A program made the position numbers and the translations under genes. The notes beneath the pieces are model-generated. The model had not been told where the DNA came from and made no database searches. It was given only the letters and a program-made list of their open reading frames with translations. This document shows positions 7,092-16,001 of a DNA stretch of 20,144 bases, one piece after another (the stretch's first letter is position 1; each line of letters begins with the position of its first letter). This stretch comes from Pseudomonadota bacterium (GTDB lineage Bacteria; Pseudomonadota; Gammaproteobacteria; Steroidobacterales; Steroidobacteraceae): the NCBI GenBank assembly GCA_003242275.1, contig QGUX01000021.1:1-20144 (forward strand), read 5' to 3'.

Positions 7092-8369
7092 TCAGACTTC
7101 GCTGAACGCACCGGTGGAATCGCCGAACTTCTCGATGTTGACGCCCGCGCGCTGCGCGATCGTCAGCAGGATGTTGGCGTGCGGCGTGTCCTTGGGCATG
7201 GCCAGGTGCTGGCCGCCCTTGATGCCGCCACCCTTGCCGGCGATCAGCTGCGGCAGCGGGTTGTTGTTGTGCAGGTCGCTGTTGGCCATGTTCGAGCCGA
7301 ACAGGATGATCGAGCTGTCGAGCAGGTTGCGGTCGCCTTCCTTGATCTCGGTGAGGCGCTTGGCGAAGCGCGCGAAGCGCTCGGTCTGGTAGGCCTGCAC
7401 CTTGATCAGCTTCTCGTGCTTGGCCGGGTCCTCGCCGTGGTGCGACAGCGGGTGGAAGGCCTCGTCCACGCCCACCGACGGGAAGGTGCGCATCGAGGCT
7501 TCCTTGATCATGCGCATCGAGGCGACGCGCGTCTGGCCGGTCTGGAAGGCCAGCGCGATCATCTCGAACTGGATGTCGAGCAGCTCGCTGAAGTCGTCCG
7601 GCGCGCCCAGCGGCGCGTCCGGCAGGTTGCCCAGGCTGTCGGCCTTGGCCATCAGCTTCTGCACGCGCTGCTCGACCTCGCGCACCGACTGCAGGTAGTC
7701 GTCGATCAGCGCGCGGTCAGTGGGACCGAGCTTCCTCGACAGGCTCTTCGACGCATCCTGCACGTAGTCGAGGATGCTGCCGGTGAATTCCAGCCGCGCC
7801 TTGCGGTCGGCGTTGGAATCGCCCGCGCCGAACATGGTGAAGAACACCTTGCGCGGGTTGCCCTCCAGCGGCAGGCCCTGGTTGCGGCCGCGGTAGTTCA
7901 CCGAGCCGCCGGGCTCGCCGCAGAGCTCCAGCGAGGGCAGCGGGGTGTCGCCGCCGATGTCGCGCGCGATCACCTGGTCGATGGACATGCCCACGTTCGG
8001 GCCGCTGCTGGAACGGTCGTCCGGGTTCAGGCAGGTGAGCCAGGTCTGCTCGATGATGCCGTGCGGGTTGGAGCTCTCGCCCGGCTTGTTGCGCAGGCCG
8101 GTGACCACGGTGACGTACTCGCGCAGCGGCTCCAGCGGCTTGAGGATGGGCGAGAACTTGAAGTCGCGGCCGGTGCCCTCGGGCGTCCAGTACTTCTCGA
8201 CCGCGCCGTGCGGGAAGTACACGAAGGCCAGGCGCGGCTTGGGAGCGGCCGCGGTGTTTGCAAGGGCAGTGCCGGCCGGGATCATCGCGTCCAGCAGGGG
8301 CAGCGCGATTGCGGCGCCGGCGCCCTTCAGGACCGTGCGGCGGGACAGGTGCTTCTTGGAAAGGAACAT
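7092..8369 (-). CDS. Tat-exported DUF1552 (HXXSHH motif) protein
   Basis: This 425-residue protein begins with a Tat signal (SRRTVLKG at 9-16, hydrophobic stretch to about 38). It then matches the DUF1552 family from PRLAFVYFPHGA onward, including FKFSPILKPLEPLREYVTVVTGL and NPHGIIEQTWLT. The family's name-giving HXXSHH motif is present as H306-P-L-S-H310-H311. The family is thought to be related to DUF1501 and the alkaline phosphatase superfamily; its biochemical role is, to my knowledge, undetermined. Members are typically encoded beside DUF1592 proteins, as here: this start lies 21 bases after the DUF1592 stop, with GGAGG about 10 bases upstream of the ATG. Its stop is 2 bases from the ankyrin start. 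The protein is complete and of normal length. Confidence 0.9.
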   Translation of the reverse strand: MFLSKKHLSRRTVLKGAGAAIALPLLDAMIPAGTALANTAAAPKPRLAFVYFPHGAVEKYWTPEGTGRDFKFSPILKPLEPLREYVTVVTGLRNKPGESSNPHGIIEQTWLTCLNPDDRSSSGPNVGMSIDQVIARDIGGDTPLPSLELCGEPGGSVNYRGRNQGLPLEGNPRKVFFTMFGAGDSNADRKARLEFTGSILDYVQDASKSLSRKLGPTDRALIDDYLQSVREVEQRVQKLMAKADSLGNLPDAPLGAPDDFSELLDIQFEMIALAFQTGQTRVASMRMIKEASMRTFPSVGVDEAFHPLSHHGEDPAKHEKLIKVQAYQTERFARFAKRLTEIKEGDRNLLDSSIILFGSNMANSDLHNNNPLPQLIAGKGGGIKGGQHLAMPKDTPHANILLTIAQRAGVNIEKFGDSTGAFSEV

Positions 8370-8390
8370 GGCTCTCGTGCCTCCAGACCT

Positions 8391-10904
8391 TCAGGGAGCG
8401 GTTGGGTTGTTGATCATATTCGCGGCCCGCGCCGTGGTCGATGCGGGCAGCTCCGGCGCCGGGGCGCGGCGGCGGAAGGCGTCGCTGTTCACCACGCCGA
8501 AGACGATGTCCTCGAAGCGGTAGTCGTTCTTCGCGGCCTCGCGCACGATGCGGCGGATGGCCGGCATGTCGCGCGGGTCGAGGTGGCGGCCGATGGCGTA
8601 GGTCATCAGCTTCTCGGTGACCGTCTGCGCGAACTGGTCGCGGAAATTCACCAGCGCGCGGTTGAGGTCGGCCGGGCCATTGACCTCGGTGCCATCGGGC
8701 AGCGTGGCGCGCGAGTCGATGGGCTGGCGCGACTGCGGGTCGACCTCGTGGAACTGGCCCACGGTGTCGAAGTTCTCCAGCGCGAAACCCAGCGGGTCCA
8801 TCACGGCATGGCAGCTGGCGCAGGCCGGGTTCTGGCGGTGGATCTCGGTGCGCTCGCGCACCGTGGCCGGGCGGCCCTGGATGTTGGCCGGCAGCTGCTC
8901 CACGTTCGGCGGCGGGGTCGCCGGCGGCGTGCCCAGGATGCGCTCCATGATGTAGGCGCCACGCAGCACCGGGGCGGTGCGGTTCGGGTTGGCCGTGATC
9001 GTCAGGATGGCGCCCTTGCCGAGCAGGCCGAAGCGGTTCGGGTCCGTCAGCGTCACGCGGCGGAAGCCGTTGCCGCGGATGTTGGTCAGGCCGTAGACCT
9101 GCGCCACCTGCTCGTTGATGAAGGTGTGGTCCGCGGTCAGCAGGTCCACCACGCTGCGGTCCTCGCGCAGGATGCTGTCGACGAACAGCTCCAGCTCCTT
9201 CTTGAACGCCTGGCGGATGTCATAGACGCCGGAGGCGTGCGGGAACAGGTTGCGGGCCGGCACGATGGCGTCCAGGCGCGCCACGTTCAGCCACTGGAAG
9301 GCGAAGTCGCGCGTCAGCGACAGGCCCTTCTCGTCGCGGATCATGCGGCGCACCTGCTGGCGCAGCACCTCGGGCTTCGACAGCTCGCCGCGCTCGGCCA
9401 GGCGCAGCAGCTCATCGTCGGGCAGGCTGCTCCAGATGAAGAACGACAGGCGCGAGGCCAGCTCGAAGTCGTCCAGCTCGCGCGAGTCGGCATCGACGGC
9501 GGCCTCGGCGCGGTACAGGAAGTGCGGGCTGGCCAGGATGGCCGACAGCGACTCGCGGATGCCCACGTCGAAGCTCTTGCCGGCCTGGCGGGCGCGTTCG
9601 TAGAAGCCCAGCAGCGGCTGCACGTCCTCGTCGGTCACCGGGCGGCGGAAGGCCCTGCGGGCGAGGTCCTCGATGATGGTGCGGGCGCAGGCCGGCTCCT
9701 CGGCGGCCGAGGCGGGCTTGCAGATGAAGATCTTCCTGCGGCTCTCCGAGTCGCTCAGGCCGGTGGTCTTCACCGGGCCCTTCACGTAGATCGCGTGGAT
9801 GGCCGGCACGCGCTGCTGGCCGCCCTCCAGCGGGTTGTAGCCGCGGCGGTCGTCGGAGTGGCCGGGGTTGAAGCTCCGGTCGTCGTGCTCGGCGTAGCTC
9901 CTGCGCAGGAAGGTCACGGCCACCTCGTGCTGGCCGGCCGTGGCGTAGAAGCGGATGTCCTTCAGGCGGGAGTTGATCTTCGACACCGCGTCATCGAGCT
10001 TCTGGTCGATGGAGCGGTGGTCGTCCTCGCCGCCGATCACGGTGCGGTAGAACTCCTTGCCGTCGAGCAGGGCCACCAGCGTGTTCTCGAACTCCATGTT
10101 CGGCACGGTGCGCGCCAGCGCAATGTCGCCGATGGACAGCAGGTACTCGCCGTCGGCCAGGAAGGTATGGGTGACCTTCATGCCACCGCGGGTGCCGAAG
10201 GGCATGCCGTCCAGGTATTTCTGCTGGTTGCCCGAGCCGTCGGCCGGGGCGGCCGCCAGCGACAGGATCATGTTGGGCACGCCGCCGTAGGTCTGGTCGA
10301 GCGGCACCGTGTCGATGTCGCCGACGGCCTGCAGCGCGATCTCGCGGGCCGCGGCCACGGCCTGGTCCAGGAAGGTCGGCGTGACGCGCAGGCCGTGGGC
10401 ATCGGTGTCGAAGCCGTCCTTGACCTCGTCGTCGGGCAGGTAGGTGGCCGCGTTGATCTTCAGGCCGATGAGGTCGCGGATGGCGTTGGCGTACTCGCGG
10501 CGGTTCAGGCGCCGCAGGGGGATGTGGCCCACGTAGGGCCGGGCCTGGGCGGAGTCGAGCGTGGTCTCGAGGAAGGCTGCCAGCTGCATGGCCGCCTCGC
10601 GGGAGGGCTGGTCACTGCCCGGCGGCGGCATCAGGCCGCCCTTGAGCTTCTTGATCGTGGTTTCCCAGACCTTGCTTTCCTCGGGAATGGTGTCGACCGA
10701 CATGGTGTCGAAGGCGACGCTGCCGGCCCAGTCCTCGGTGTTGTGGCAATCGAAGCAATAGGTTTCGACCAGCTTCCACTGGGCATGCGGGTCGGCCAGG
10801 GAAGTCTTGGTCACTGCCGCGGCAGCAATAGCCGGGCCGGCGGCGACAAAAGTACCGAGGCCGGCAAGGACGGTCAGGATTTGCCGGGTGCCATTCAATC
10901 TCAC
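8391..10904 (-). CDS. Exported DUF1587/1595/1592/1588/1585 protein with two CxxCH motifs
   Basis: This 837-residue protein has a Sec signal peptide (hydrophobic 9-29). An N-terminal cytochrome-c-like segment follows, with C50-F-D-C53-H54 and a possible axial M92 in LMPPP. Domains then come in the usual order: DUF1587 (about 127-190, RRLNRREYANAIRDLIGL), a middle beta-rich region (about 235-380) resembling a carbohydrate-binding module, DUF1595 (about 400-465), DUF1592 (about 475-605), DUF1588 (about 620-720) and DUF1585 (about 735-812). DUF1588 contains a second motif, C695-A-S-C698-H699. These multidomain proteins are common in planctomycetes and some proteobacteria and have no settled function; a periplasmic redox role is inferred from the CxxCH motifs. 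The start is GTG at 10904, with GGGGGAG about 8 bases upstream. It is the first gene of the four-gene operon. Confidence 0.9.
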   Translation of the reverse strand: MRLNGTRQILTVLAGLGTFVAAGPAIAAAAVTKTSLADPHAQWKLVETYCFDCHNTEDWAGSVAFDTMSVDTIPEESKVWETTIKKLKGGLMPPPGSDQPSREAAMQLAAFLETTLDSAQARPYVGHIPLRRLNRREYANAIRDLIGLKINAATYLPDDEVKDGFDTDAHGLRVTPTFLDQAVAAAREIALQAVGDIDTVPLDQTYGGVPNMILSLAAAPADGSGNQQKYLDGMPFGTRGGMKVTHTFLADGEYLLSIGDIALARTVPNMEFENTLVALLDGKEFYRTVIGGEDDHRSIDQKLDDAVSKINSRLKDIRFYATAGQHEVAVTFLRRSYAEHDDRSFNPGHSDDRRGYNPLEGGQQRVPAIHAIYVKGPVKTTGLSDSESRRKIFICKPASAAEEPACARTIIEDLARRAFRRPVTDEDVQPLLGFYERARQAGKSFDVGIRESLSAILASPHFLYRAEAAVDADSRELDDFELASRLSFFIWSSLPDDELLRLAERGELSKPEVLRQQVRRMIRDEKGLSLTRDFAFQWLNVARLDAIVPARNLFPHASGVYDIRQAFKKELELFVDSILREDRSVVDLLTADHTFINEQVAQVYGLTNIRGNGFRRVTLTDPNRFGLLGKGAILTITANPNRTAPVLRGAYIMERILGTPPATPPPNVEQLPANIQGRPATVRERTEIHRQNPACASCHAVMDPLGFALENFDTVGQFHEVDPQSRQPIDSRATLPDGTEVNGPADLNRALVNFRDQFAQTVTEKLMTYAIGRHLDPRDMPAIRRIVREAAKNDYRFEDIVFGVVNSDAFRRRAPAPELPASTTARAANMINNPTAP

Positions 10905-11069
10905 GTAGCGATCTCCCCCGAAAATGCGGTCAGGCGCGCCAACCCCGCGCGCTGCATCGATAACCTGTGAAGTATAAGATCAACGAAGGGCACAAAGGGT
11001 TCCCCGCCAGCGCTCCACGCCTAGGCATTTTCCGCAGCTGCTTCGTTTAACGAATCCATTCCGGTCTCC
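10905..11069. promoter_or_regulatory. Divergent control region between the exported operon and the DUF486/b561/YceI genes
   Basis: This 165-base gap is the only intergenic space between two divergent operons and is less GC-rich than its surroundings. AGTATAAG at 10971-10978 gives a -10-like TATACT on the minus strand and TATAAG on the plus strand. No convincing -35 hexamer stands at the right distance on either strand. The region ends with a palindrome described separately. Promoter activity in both directions is inferred from gene orientation. Confidence 0.45.
11042..11054. promoter_or_regulatory. Palindromic candidate operator TTCGTTTAACGAA
   Basis: A 13-base sequence with perfect 6-base arms (TTCGTT / AACGAA) around a central T lies 16 bases before the DUF486 start. 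One more AACGAA half-site occurs at 10982-10987, beside the -10-like element. This looks like a regulator-binding site, but no regulator gene is visible in the window. Confidence 0.35.
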
Positions 11070-11435
11070 ATGCCATTGAACCTGCCGCCGGCGCTGGTCG
11101 CGATCGCGCTGCTCACACTTTCGAACGTGTTCATGACCTTCGCCTGGTACGCCCACCTCAAGAACCTCCCCGGGCGGCCCTGGTTCATCGCGGCGCTGGC
11201 GAGCTGGGGGATCGCGCTTTTCGAATACCTGCTGCAGGTGCCGGCCAACCGCATCGGCTACACCACGCTGACGCTGCCGCAGCTGAAGATCACGCAGGAG
11301 ATCGTCACGCTGGCGGTGTTCGTGCCTTTCGCGGTCTTCTACATGCGTGCCCCCCTCAAGCTGGATTACCTGTGGGCGGCGCTGTGCATGGTGGCGGCCG
11401 CGTGGTTCATGTTCAGGGGGAGCCCGGCAGGCTAA
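11070..11435 (+). CDS. DUF486 family (DMT-like) inner-membrane protein
   Basis: This 121-residue, very hydrophobic protein has four predicted membrane segments (about 7-25, 38-56, 75-90 and 97-115). It matches the DUF486 family through the blocks NVFMTFAWYAHLKN, ALFEYLLQVPANRIGY and LKITQEIVTLAVFVPFAVFYM. The family is grouped with small drug/metabolite transporters, but no substrate is known. The length is normal. The start ATG at 11070 has only a weak ribosome site. It is the first plus-strand gene after the divergent region, and its stop is 31 bases before the likely cytochrome b561 start. Confidence 0.85.
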   Translation: MPLNLPPALVAIALLTLSNVFMTFAWYAHLKNLPGRPWFIAALASWGIALFEYLLQVPANRIGYTTLTLPQLKITQEIVTLAVFVPFAVFYMRAPLKLDYLWAALCMVAAAWFMFRGSPAG

Positions 11436-11466
11436 ACTGCGGCCCCTTTCGCAATTCGGCACGATC

Positions 11467-12006
11467 TTGAGCGCATCGCACTACACCCGTACCGCGGTGG
11501 GCCTGCACTGGCTGGTGGCGGGGCTGATCCTGACGGCGCTGTTCATGGGCTGGACCATGACGGAAATGGCGGTCAGCCCGCAGCGGCTGAAGGTGTACAA
11601 CTGGCACAAGTGGGTGGGCGTGACCGTGCTGCTGCTCGCCCTGGTGCGCCTGGCCTGGCGCTTCACGCACCGCCCGCCGCCGCTGGTCTCCATGCCCTCC
11701 TGGCAACGGGGCCTGGCCCATGCCGGCCATGCGCTGCTGTACGTGCTGATGGTGGCCCAGCCGGTCACCGGCTGGATCTACAGCAACTATTCCGGTTATC
11801 CCGTGGTCTACCTGGGCAAGATCCCGCTGCCCGACCTGGTCGGGCGCAATCGCGAGCTGGCCGAGGTCTGGGTGGGGATCCATGCCACGCTGGGCATGGT
11901 GCTGGCGGTGGTCGTGGCCGGCCACGTGCTGGCGGCCCTGTACCACCAGTTCATCGTCCGCGACGGCACCGTGAAGCGCATGCTGACCTGGCGTGCGCCT
12001 ACCTGA
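11467..12006 (+). CDS. Cytochrome b561 family protein
   Basis: This 179-residue four-helix membrane protein belongs to the bacterial cytochrome b561 (CybB-like) family, a di-heme b protein of the inner membrane that exchanges electrons with quinones. Likely heme ligands are H14 (GLHWL), H47 (NWHKW), H139 (GIHATLG) and H153 (GHVLAALYHQF). The frame is open upstream to 11347, but family similarity begins at SASHYTRTAVGLHWL. The only suitable start is the TTG at 11467, which has a poor ribosome site, so the exact start is uncertain. It is followed by two YceI genes after 15 and 31 bases. This parallels the E. coli yceJ-yceI pair, in which a b561 protein accompanies a YceI protein. Confidence 0.85.
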   Translation: MSASHYTRTAVGLHWLVAGLILTALFMGWTMTEMAVSPQRLKVYNWHKWVGVTVLLLALVRLAWRFTHRPPPLVSMPSWQRGLAHAGHALLYVLMVAQPVTGWIYSNYSGYPVVYLGKIPLPDLVGRNRELAEVWVGIHATLGMVLAVVVAGHVLAALYHQFIVRDGTVKRMLTWRAPT

Positions 12007-12021
12007 AGAGGAGGAACTGCA

Positions 12022-12573
12022 ATGAAGTCCCCACGACGCCTGCTTGCCGCCGTCCTGCTGGGTGCCTCGGGCCTGCTGTGGGCCGCGCCGCTGACGGTGG
12101 GCCCGGCGACCCGGAGCACGCTGACCGCCACCTTCAAGCAGCAGGGCGTGGCGGTGGAAAACCCCTTCCTGCGCTGGTCGGGACGCATCGAGTACGATCC
12201 GGCCGACGTGGCCGCCGCGAAGGCCGAGATCGACGTGGAGATGGACAGCTACGACATCGGCGACCCCGCCTATGCGGCCGAGCTGGCCAAGAAATCCTGG
12301 TTCGACACGGCGGCCCATCCGCGCGGCACCTTCCGCTCGACCGCGATCAAGCCCGTGTCGGCCACGCGCTTCGACGCCACCGGCACGCTGACCCTGAAGG
12401 GCCGCTCGCAGACCATCACGGTGCCGGTCACCGTGGGCACCAGCGGCGGCGCCACCACCTTCAGCGGCAGCTTCAGCATCTCGCGCAAGGCCTTCGGCAT
12501 CGGCGATCCGGTGTGGGACGGCGTGGTGGAGGATCAGGTGCTCATCAAGTTCAACCTGGTGGGCGGCCGCTAG
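12022..12573 (+). CDS. YceI family periplasmic protein (first copy)
   Basis: This 183-residue protein has a Sec signal peptide (cleavage near residue 22, after LLWAA). A YceI-type lipocalin-like barrel follows; the conserved signs are VENPFLRWSGRIEYDP, SWFDTAAHPRGTFRS and TLTLKGRSQTITVPV. YceI proteins bind polyisoprenoid or amphiphilic molecules in the periplasm; the physiological ligand is unknown. The ATG at 12022 follows GAGGAGGA about 8 bases upstream, a strong ribosome site. It differs clearly in sequence from the second copy, so this is an old divergence and not a recent duplication. It is placed between cytochrome b561 and the other YceI gene, in one probable operon. Confidence 0.87.
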   Translation: MKSPRRLLAAVLLGASGLLWAAPLTVGPATRSTLTATFKQQGVAVENPFLRWSGRIEYDPADVAAAKAEIDVEMDSYDIGDPAYAAELAKKSWFDTAAHPRGTFRSTAIKPVSATRFDATGTLTLKGRSQTITVPVTVGTSGGATTFSGSFSISRKAFGIGDPVWDGVVEDQVLIKFNLVGGR

Positions 12574-12580
12574 GGCCGCC
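12562..12580 (+). promoter_or_regulatory. Hairpin across the stop codon of the first YceI gene
   Basis: A 7-bp perfect stem (GGCGGCC / GGCCGCC) with a 5-base loop spans the TAG stop, 24 bases before the second YceI start. It may stabilise the upstream message or adjust expression between the two genes. There is no T-tract. The effect is inferred. Confidence 0.3.
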
Positions 12581-12604
12581 GCCGGACATCGGAGGTAAGA
12601 GAAG

Positions 12605-13180
12605 ATGATTCGCAAGCTCGCAACGATCGCAGTGCTGGCGGGAGCGGGCGCTGCCGTGGCGGCGCCGGTGACCTACAACGTCGATCCGACGCATACCTAT
12701 CCGTCCTTCGAGGCCGACCACATGGGCGGCCTGTCGCTGTGGCGCGGCAAGTTCAACAGCAGCTCCGGCAAGGTGGTGCTGGACCGCGAGGCGAAGACCG
12801 GCGAGGTGGAGATCACCGTCGACATGGCCTCGGTGGACTTCGGCCTCGACGCCATGAACGATCACGCGAAGAACCCGGACATCTTCGACGTGGCGAAGTA
12901 TCCGACCGCCACCTACAAGGGCAAGGTCAGCAAGTGGAACGGTGATGCCCCGGCCGAGATCGACGGCCAGCTGACGCTCAAGGGCGTGACGAAGCCGGTG
13001 AAGCTCACCATCAACAGCTTCCTGTGCAAGCCCAACCCGATGACGCGCAAGGAAACCTGCGGCGCCGATGCCGTGGGCACCTTCAACCGCGATGACTTCA
13101 ACGTCGACTACGGCAAGGACTTCGGCTTCAGGATGGAGACCAAGGTGCTGGTGTCGATCGAGGCCGTGAGGGCCGACTGA
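12605..13180 (+). CDS. YceI family periplasmic protein (second copy)
   Basis: This 191-residue protein has a Sec signal peptide (cleavage near residue 19, GAAVAA). The YceI domain follows in full: VTYNVDPTHTYPSFEADHMGG, LSLWRGKFNSSSGKV, NDHAKNPDIFDVAKYPTATY and LTLKGVTKPV. Near the end, CKPNPMTRKETCGADA carries the two cysteines common in the long YceI form, followed by FNRDDFNVDYG. It probably binds an isoprenoid-type ligand such as a quinone in the periplasm, which would suit a neighbouring b561 cytochrome. That link is inference. The start ATG follows GGAGGTAAGAGAAG. Its stop lies 8 bases before rlmI. Confidence 0.9.
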   Translation: MIRKLATIAVLAGAGAAVAAPVTYNVDPTHTYPSFEADHMGGLSLWRGKFNSSSGKVVLDREAKTGEVEITVDMASVDFGLDAMNDHAKNPDIFDVAKYPTATYKGKVSKWNGDAPAEIDGQLTLKGVTKPVKLTINSFLCKPNPMTRKETCGADAVGTFNRDDFNVDYGKDFGFRMETKVLVSIEAVRAD

Positions 13181-13188
13181 GCCCGCAG

Positions 13189-14370
<1,182 letters not shown>

Positions 14371-14381
14371 AATCGCGCGCA

Positions 14382-15209
14382 ATGCTCGAATATCCCGACA
14401 TCGATCCGGTGGCGCTGGCCATCGGGCCCGTGCGCATCCACTGGTACGGGATCATGTACGTCGTCGGCTTCGCGGTGGCGTGGTGGCTGGGCCGGCACCA
14501 GGCGGCGCGACCCGGCAGCACGTGGAAGCCGCAGCAGGTCGACGACCTGATCTTCTGGTCCATGGTGGGCGTGATCGTCGGCGGCCGCGTGGGGTACGTG
14601 CTGATCTACGTGCTGCCCTATACGCCGGATCTGCTCGCCCGCGACTGGCTGTATCCGGTGAAGATCTGGCAGGGCGGCATGTCCTTCCACGGCGGACTGG
14701 TGGGCGTGCTGCTGGCGCTGGCGCTGTATGCGCGCCGGCATGGCCGCCGCGTGCTCGATGTGTTCGACTTCGTCGCGCCGCTGCCCGGGATAGGCATCTG
14801 CGCGGTGCGCATCGGCAACTTCATCAACAGCGAACTGTGGGGAGCGCCCACCGATTTCCGCTTCGGCTTCCTGGTGCCCGACCCGGTCACCGGCGAGGCG
14901 GTGGGGCGGCATGCCTCGCAGCTGTACGAGGCGGCGCTGGAGGGCCTGGCGCTGGCCCTGCTGCTGTGGTGGTTCGCGCGCCGGCCGCGGCCGGCAGGCG
15001 CGGTGGTGGGGCTGGGCCTGGCCTGGTATGGCTTCGTGCGCTTCATGGTCGAGTTCGTGCGCCTGCCGGACCAGCAGATCGGTTACCTGGCGGGCGACTG
15101 GTTCACGATGGGGCAGCTGCTGTCGCTGCCCATGCTGCTGGCCGGCGCAGGGCTGCTGTTGCGTGCGGTCGTGGCGCCGCGTCCCTCGGGCAATTTCGCG
15201 ACGGCGTGA
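14382..15209 (+). CDS. lgt: Phosphatidylglycerol-prolipoprotein diacylglyceryl transferase
   Basis: This 275-residue inner-membrane enzyme transfers diacylglycerol from phosphatidylglycerol to the lipobox cysteine of prolipoproteins. It has about seven membrane segments. The key residues fall at the E. coli positions: H103 in GGMSFHGG, and R143, N146, E151 and G154 in the Lgt signature [12 protein letters not shown], where Ser150 replaces the usual Gly. The ATG at 14382 is 11 bases after rlmI. The TGA overlaps the thyA GTG by 4 bases (GTGA), as expected for the conserved lgt-thyA pair. The protein serves the lipoproteins encoded here, such as the SnoaL-like and MBL proteins. Confidence 0.95.
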   Translation: MLEYPDIDPVALAIGPVRIHWYGIMYVVGFAVAWWLGRHQAARPGSTWKPQQVDDLIFWSMVGVIVGGRVGYVLIYVLPYTPDLLARDWLYPVKIWQGGMSFHGGLVGVLLALALYARRHGRRVLDVFDFVAPLPGIGICAVRIGNFINSELWGAPTDFRFGFLVPDPVTGEAVGRHASQLYEAALEGLALALLLWWFARRPRPAGAVVGLGLAWYGFVRFMVEFVRLPDQQIGYLAGDWFTMGQLLSLPMLLAGAGLLLRAVVAPRPSGNFATA

Positions 15210-16000
15210 AGACCTACCTCGACCAGCTGCGCGCGGTGCGCGAGCGCGGAGCGCGCAAGGACGACCGCACCGGCACCGGCACGCTGTCGCTGTTCGGCCT
15301 GCAGATGCGCTTCGACCTGTCGGCAGGCTTCCCGCTGGTCACCACCAAGCGCGTGCACATTCCCTCGGTGGTGCACGAGCTGCTGTGGTTCCTGCGCGGC
15401 GAGACCAACGTGGCCTACCTGCGCCGCCACGGCGTCACCATCTGGGATGAATGGGCCGACGAAAACGGCGAGCTCGGGCCCATCTACGGCCGCCAGTGGC
15501 GCGCCTGGGGCACGGCAGGCGGCCGCCACGTCGACCAGCTCGCCGAGGTGCTCGCGACGCTGAAGCGCGACCCGCATTCCCGGCGGCTGGTGGTCAGCGC
15601 CTGGAACGTGGGCGAGCTGCCGAAGATGGCGCTCGCGCCCTGCCATGCGCTGTTCCAGTTCTACGTGGCCGACGGGAGACTTTCCTGCCAGCTCTACCAG
15701 CGCAGCGCCGACATGTTCCTCGGCGTGCCGTTCAACATCGCTTCCTATGCCCTGCTCACGCACCTGGTCGCCGCGCAGTGCGACCTCGGCGTGGGCGAGT
15801 TCGTCTGGACGGGTGGTGACTGCCACCTGTACCTCAACCATCTGGAACAGGCCGACCTGCAGCTCTCGCGCACGCCGTACCCGGCGCCGCGGCTGGTGCT
15901 GCACCGCCGGCCGGCCAGCCTTTTCGACTACCAAGCAGAGGACATCGAGTTCGTGAACTACCAGCATCATGCGCCGATCAAGGCGCCAGTGGCGGTCTGA
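15206..16000 (+). CDS. thyA: Thymidylate synthase
   Basis: This 264-residue protein has exactly the length of E. coli ThyA and aligns almost without gaps. It converts dUMP to dTMP using methylene-tetrahydrofolate, yielding dihydrofolate. The catalytic nucleophile is C146 in [12 protein letters not shown]. Other signatures are [21 protein letters not shown], the [23 protein letters not shown] block and the C-terminal IKAPVAV. The start is the GTG at 15206, overlapping the lgt stop, so translation is probably coupled. Longer upstream readings belong to other frames of lgt. Dihydrofolate is recycled by the FolA encoded two genes downstream. Confidence 0.97.
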   Translation: MKTYLDQLRAVRERGARKDDRTGTGTLSLFGLQMRFDLSAGFPLVTTKRVHIPSVVHELLWFLRGETNVAYLRRHGVTIWDEWADENGELGPIYGRQWRAWGTAGGRHVDQLAEVLATLKRDPHSRRLVVSAWNVGELPKMALAPCHALFQFYVADGRLSCQLYQRSADMFLGVPFNIASYALLTHLVAAQCDLGVGEFVWTGGDCHLYLNHLEQADLQLSRTPYPAPRLVLHRRPASLFDYQAEDIEFVNYQHHAPIKAPVAV

Positions 16001-16001
16001 C

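Noticed and set aside
5500..7392. Plus-strand open frame of 630 codons opposite the ankyrin gene
   Set aside because: The apparent repeats in its translation mirror the ankyrin repeats on the other strand.
4361..10904. Planctomycete origin or recent transfer of the DUF1592/DUF1552 operon
   Set aside because: Its base composition looks like the rest of the window, there are no mobile-element traces, and such genes also occur in proteobacteria.
7179..10970. Plus-strand open frame of 1263 codons opposite the DUF1552 and DUF1592 genes
   Set aside because: It lies antisense to two well-supported conserved genes. The translation is rich in Arg, Ala, Val, Gly and His with no domain, as expected from the third-position GC bias of the real genes.
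11413..12615. Minus-strand open frame of 400 codons opposite b561 and the first YceI gene
   Set aside because: The plus-strand genes have family motifs and strong ribosome sites; this frame is His/Gln/Gly-rich with no motif.
15969..16001. Upstream ATG start for the SET-domain gene
   Set aside because: It would overlap thyA by 32 bases and add an Arg-rich stretch that reads as a shadow of the ThyA C-terminus. The GTG at 16002 fits the one-base spacing seen at folA.
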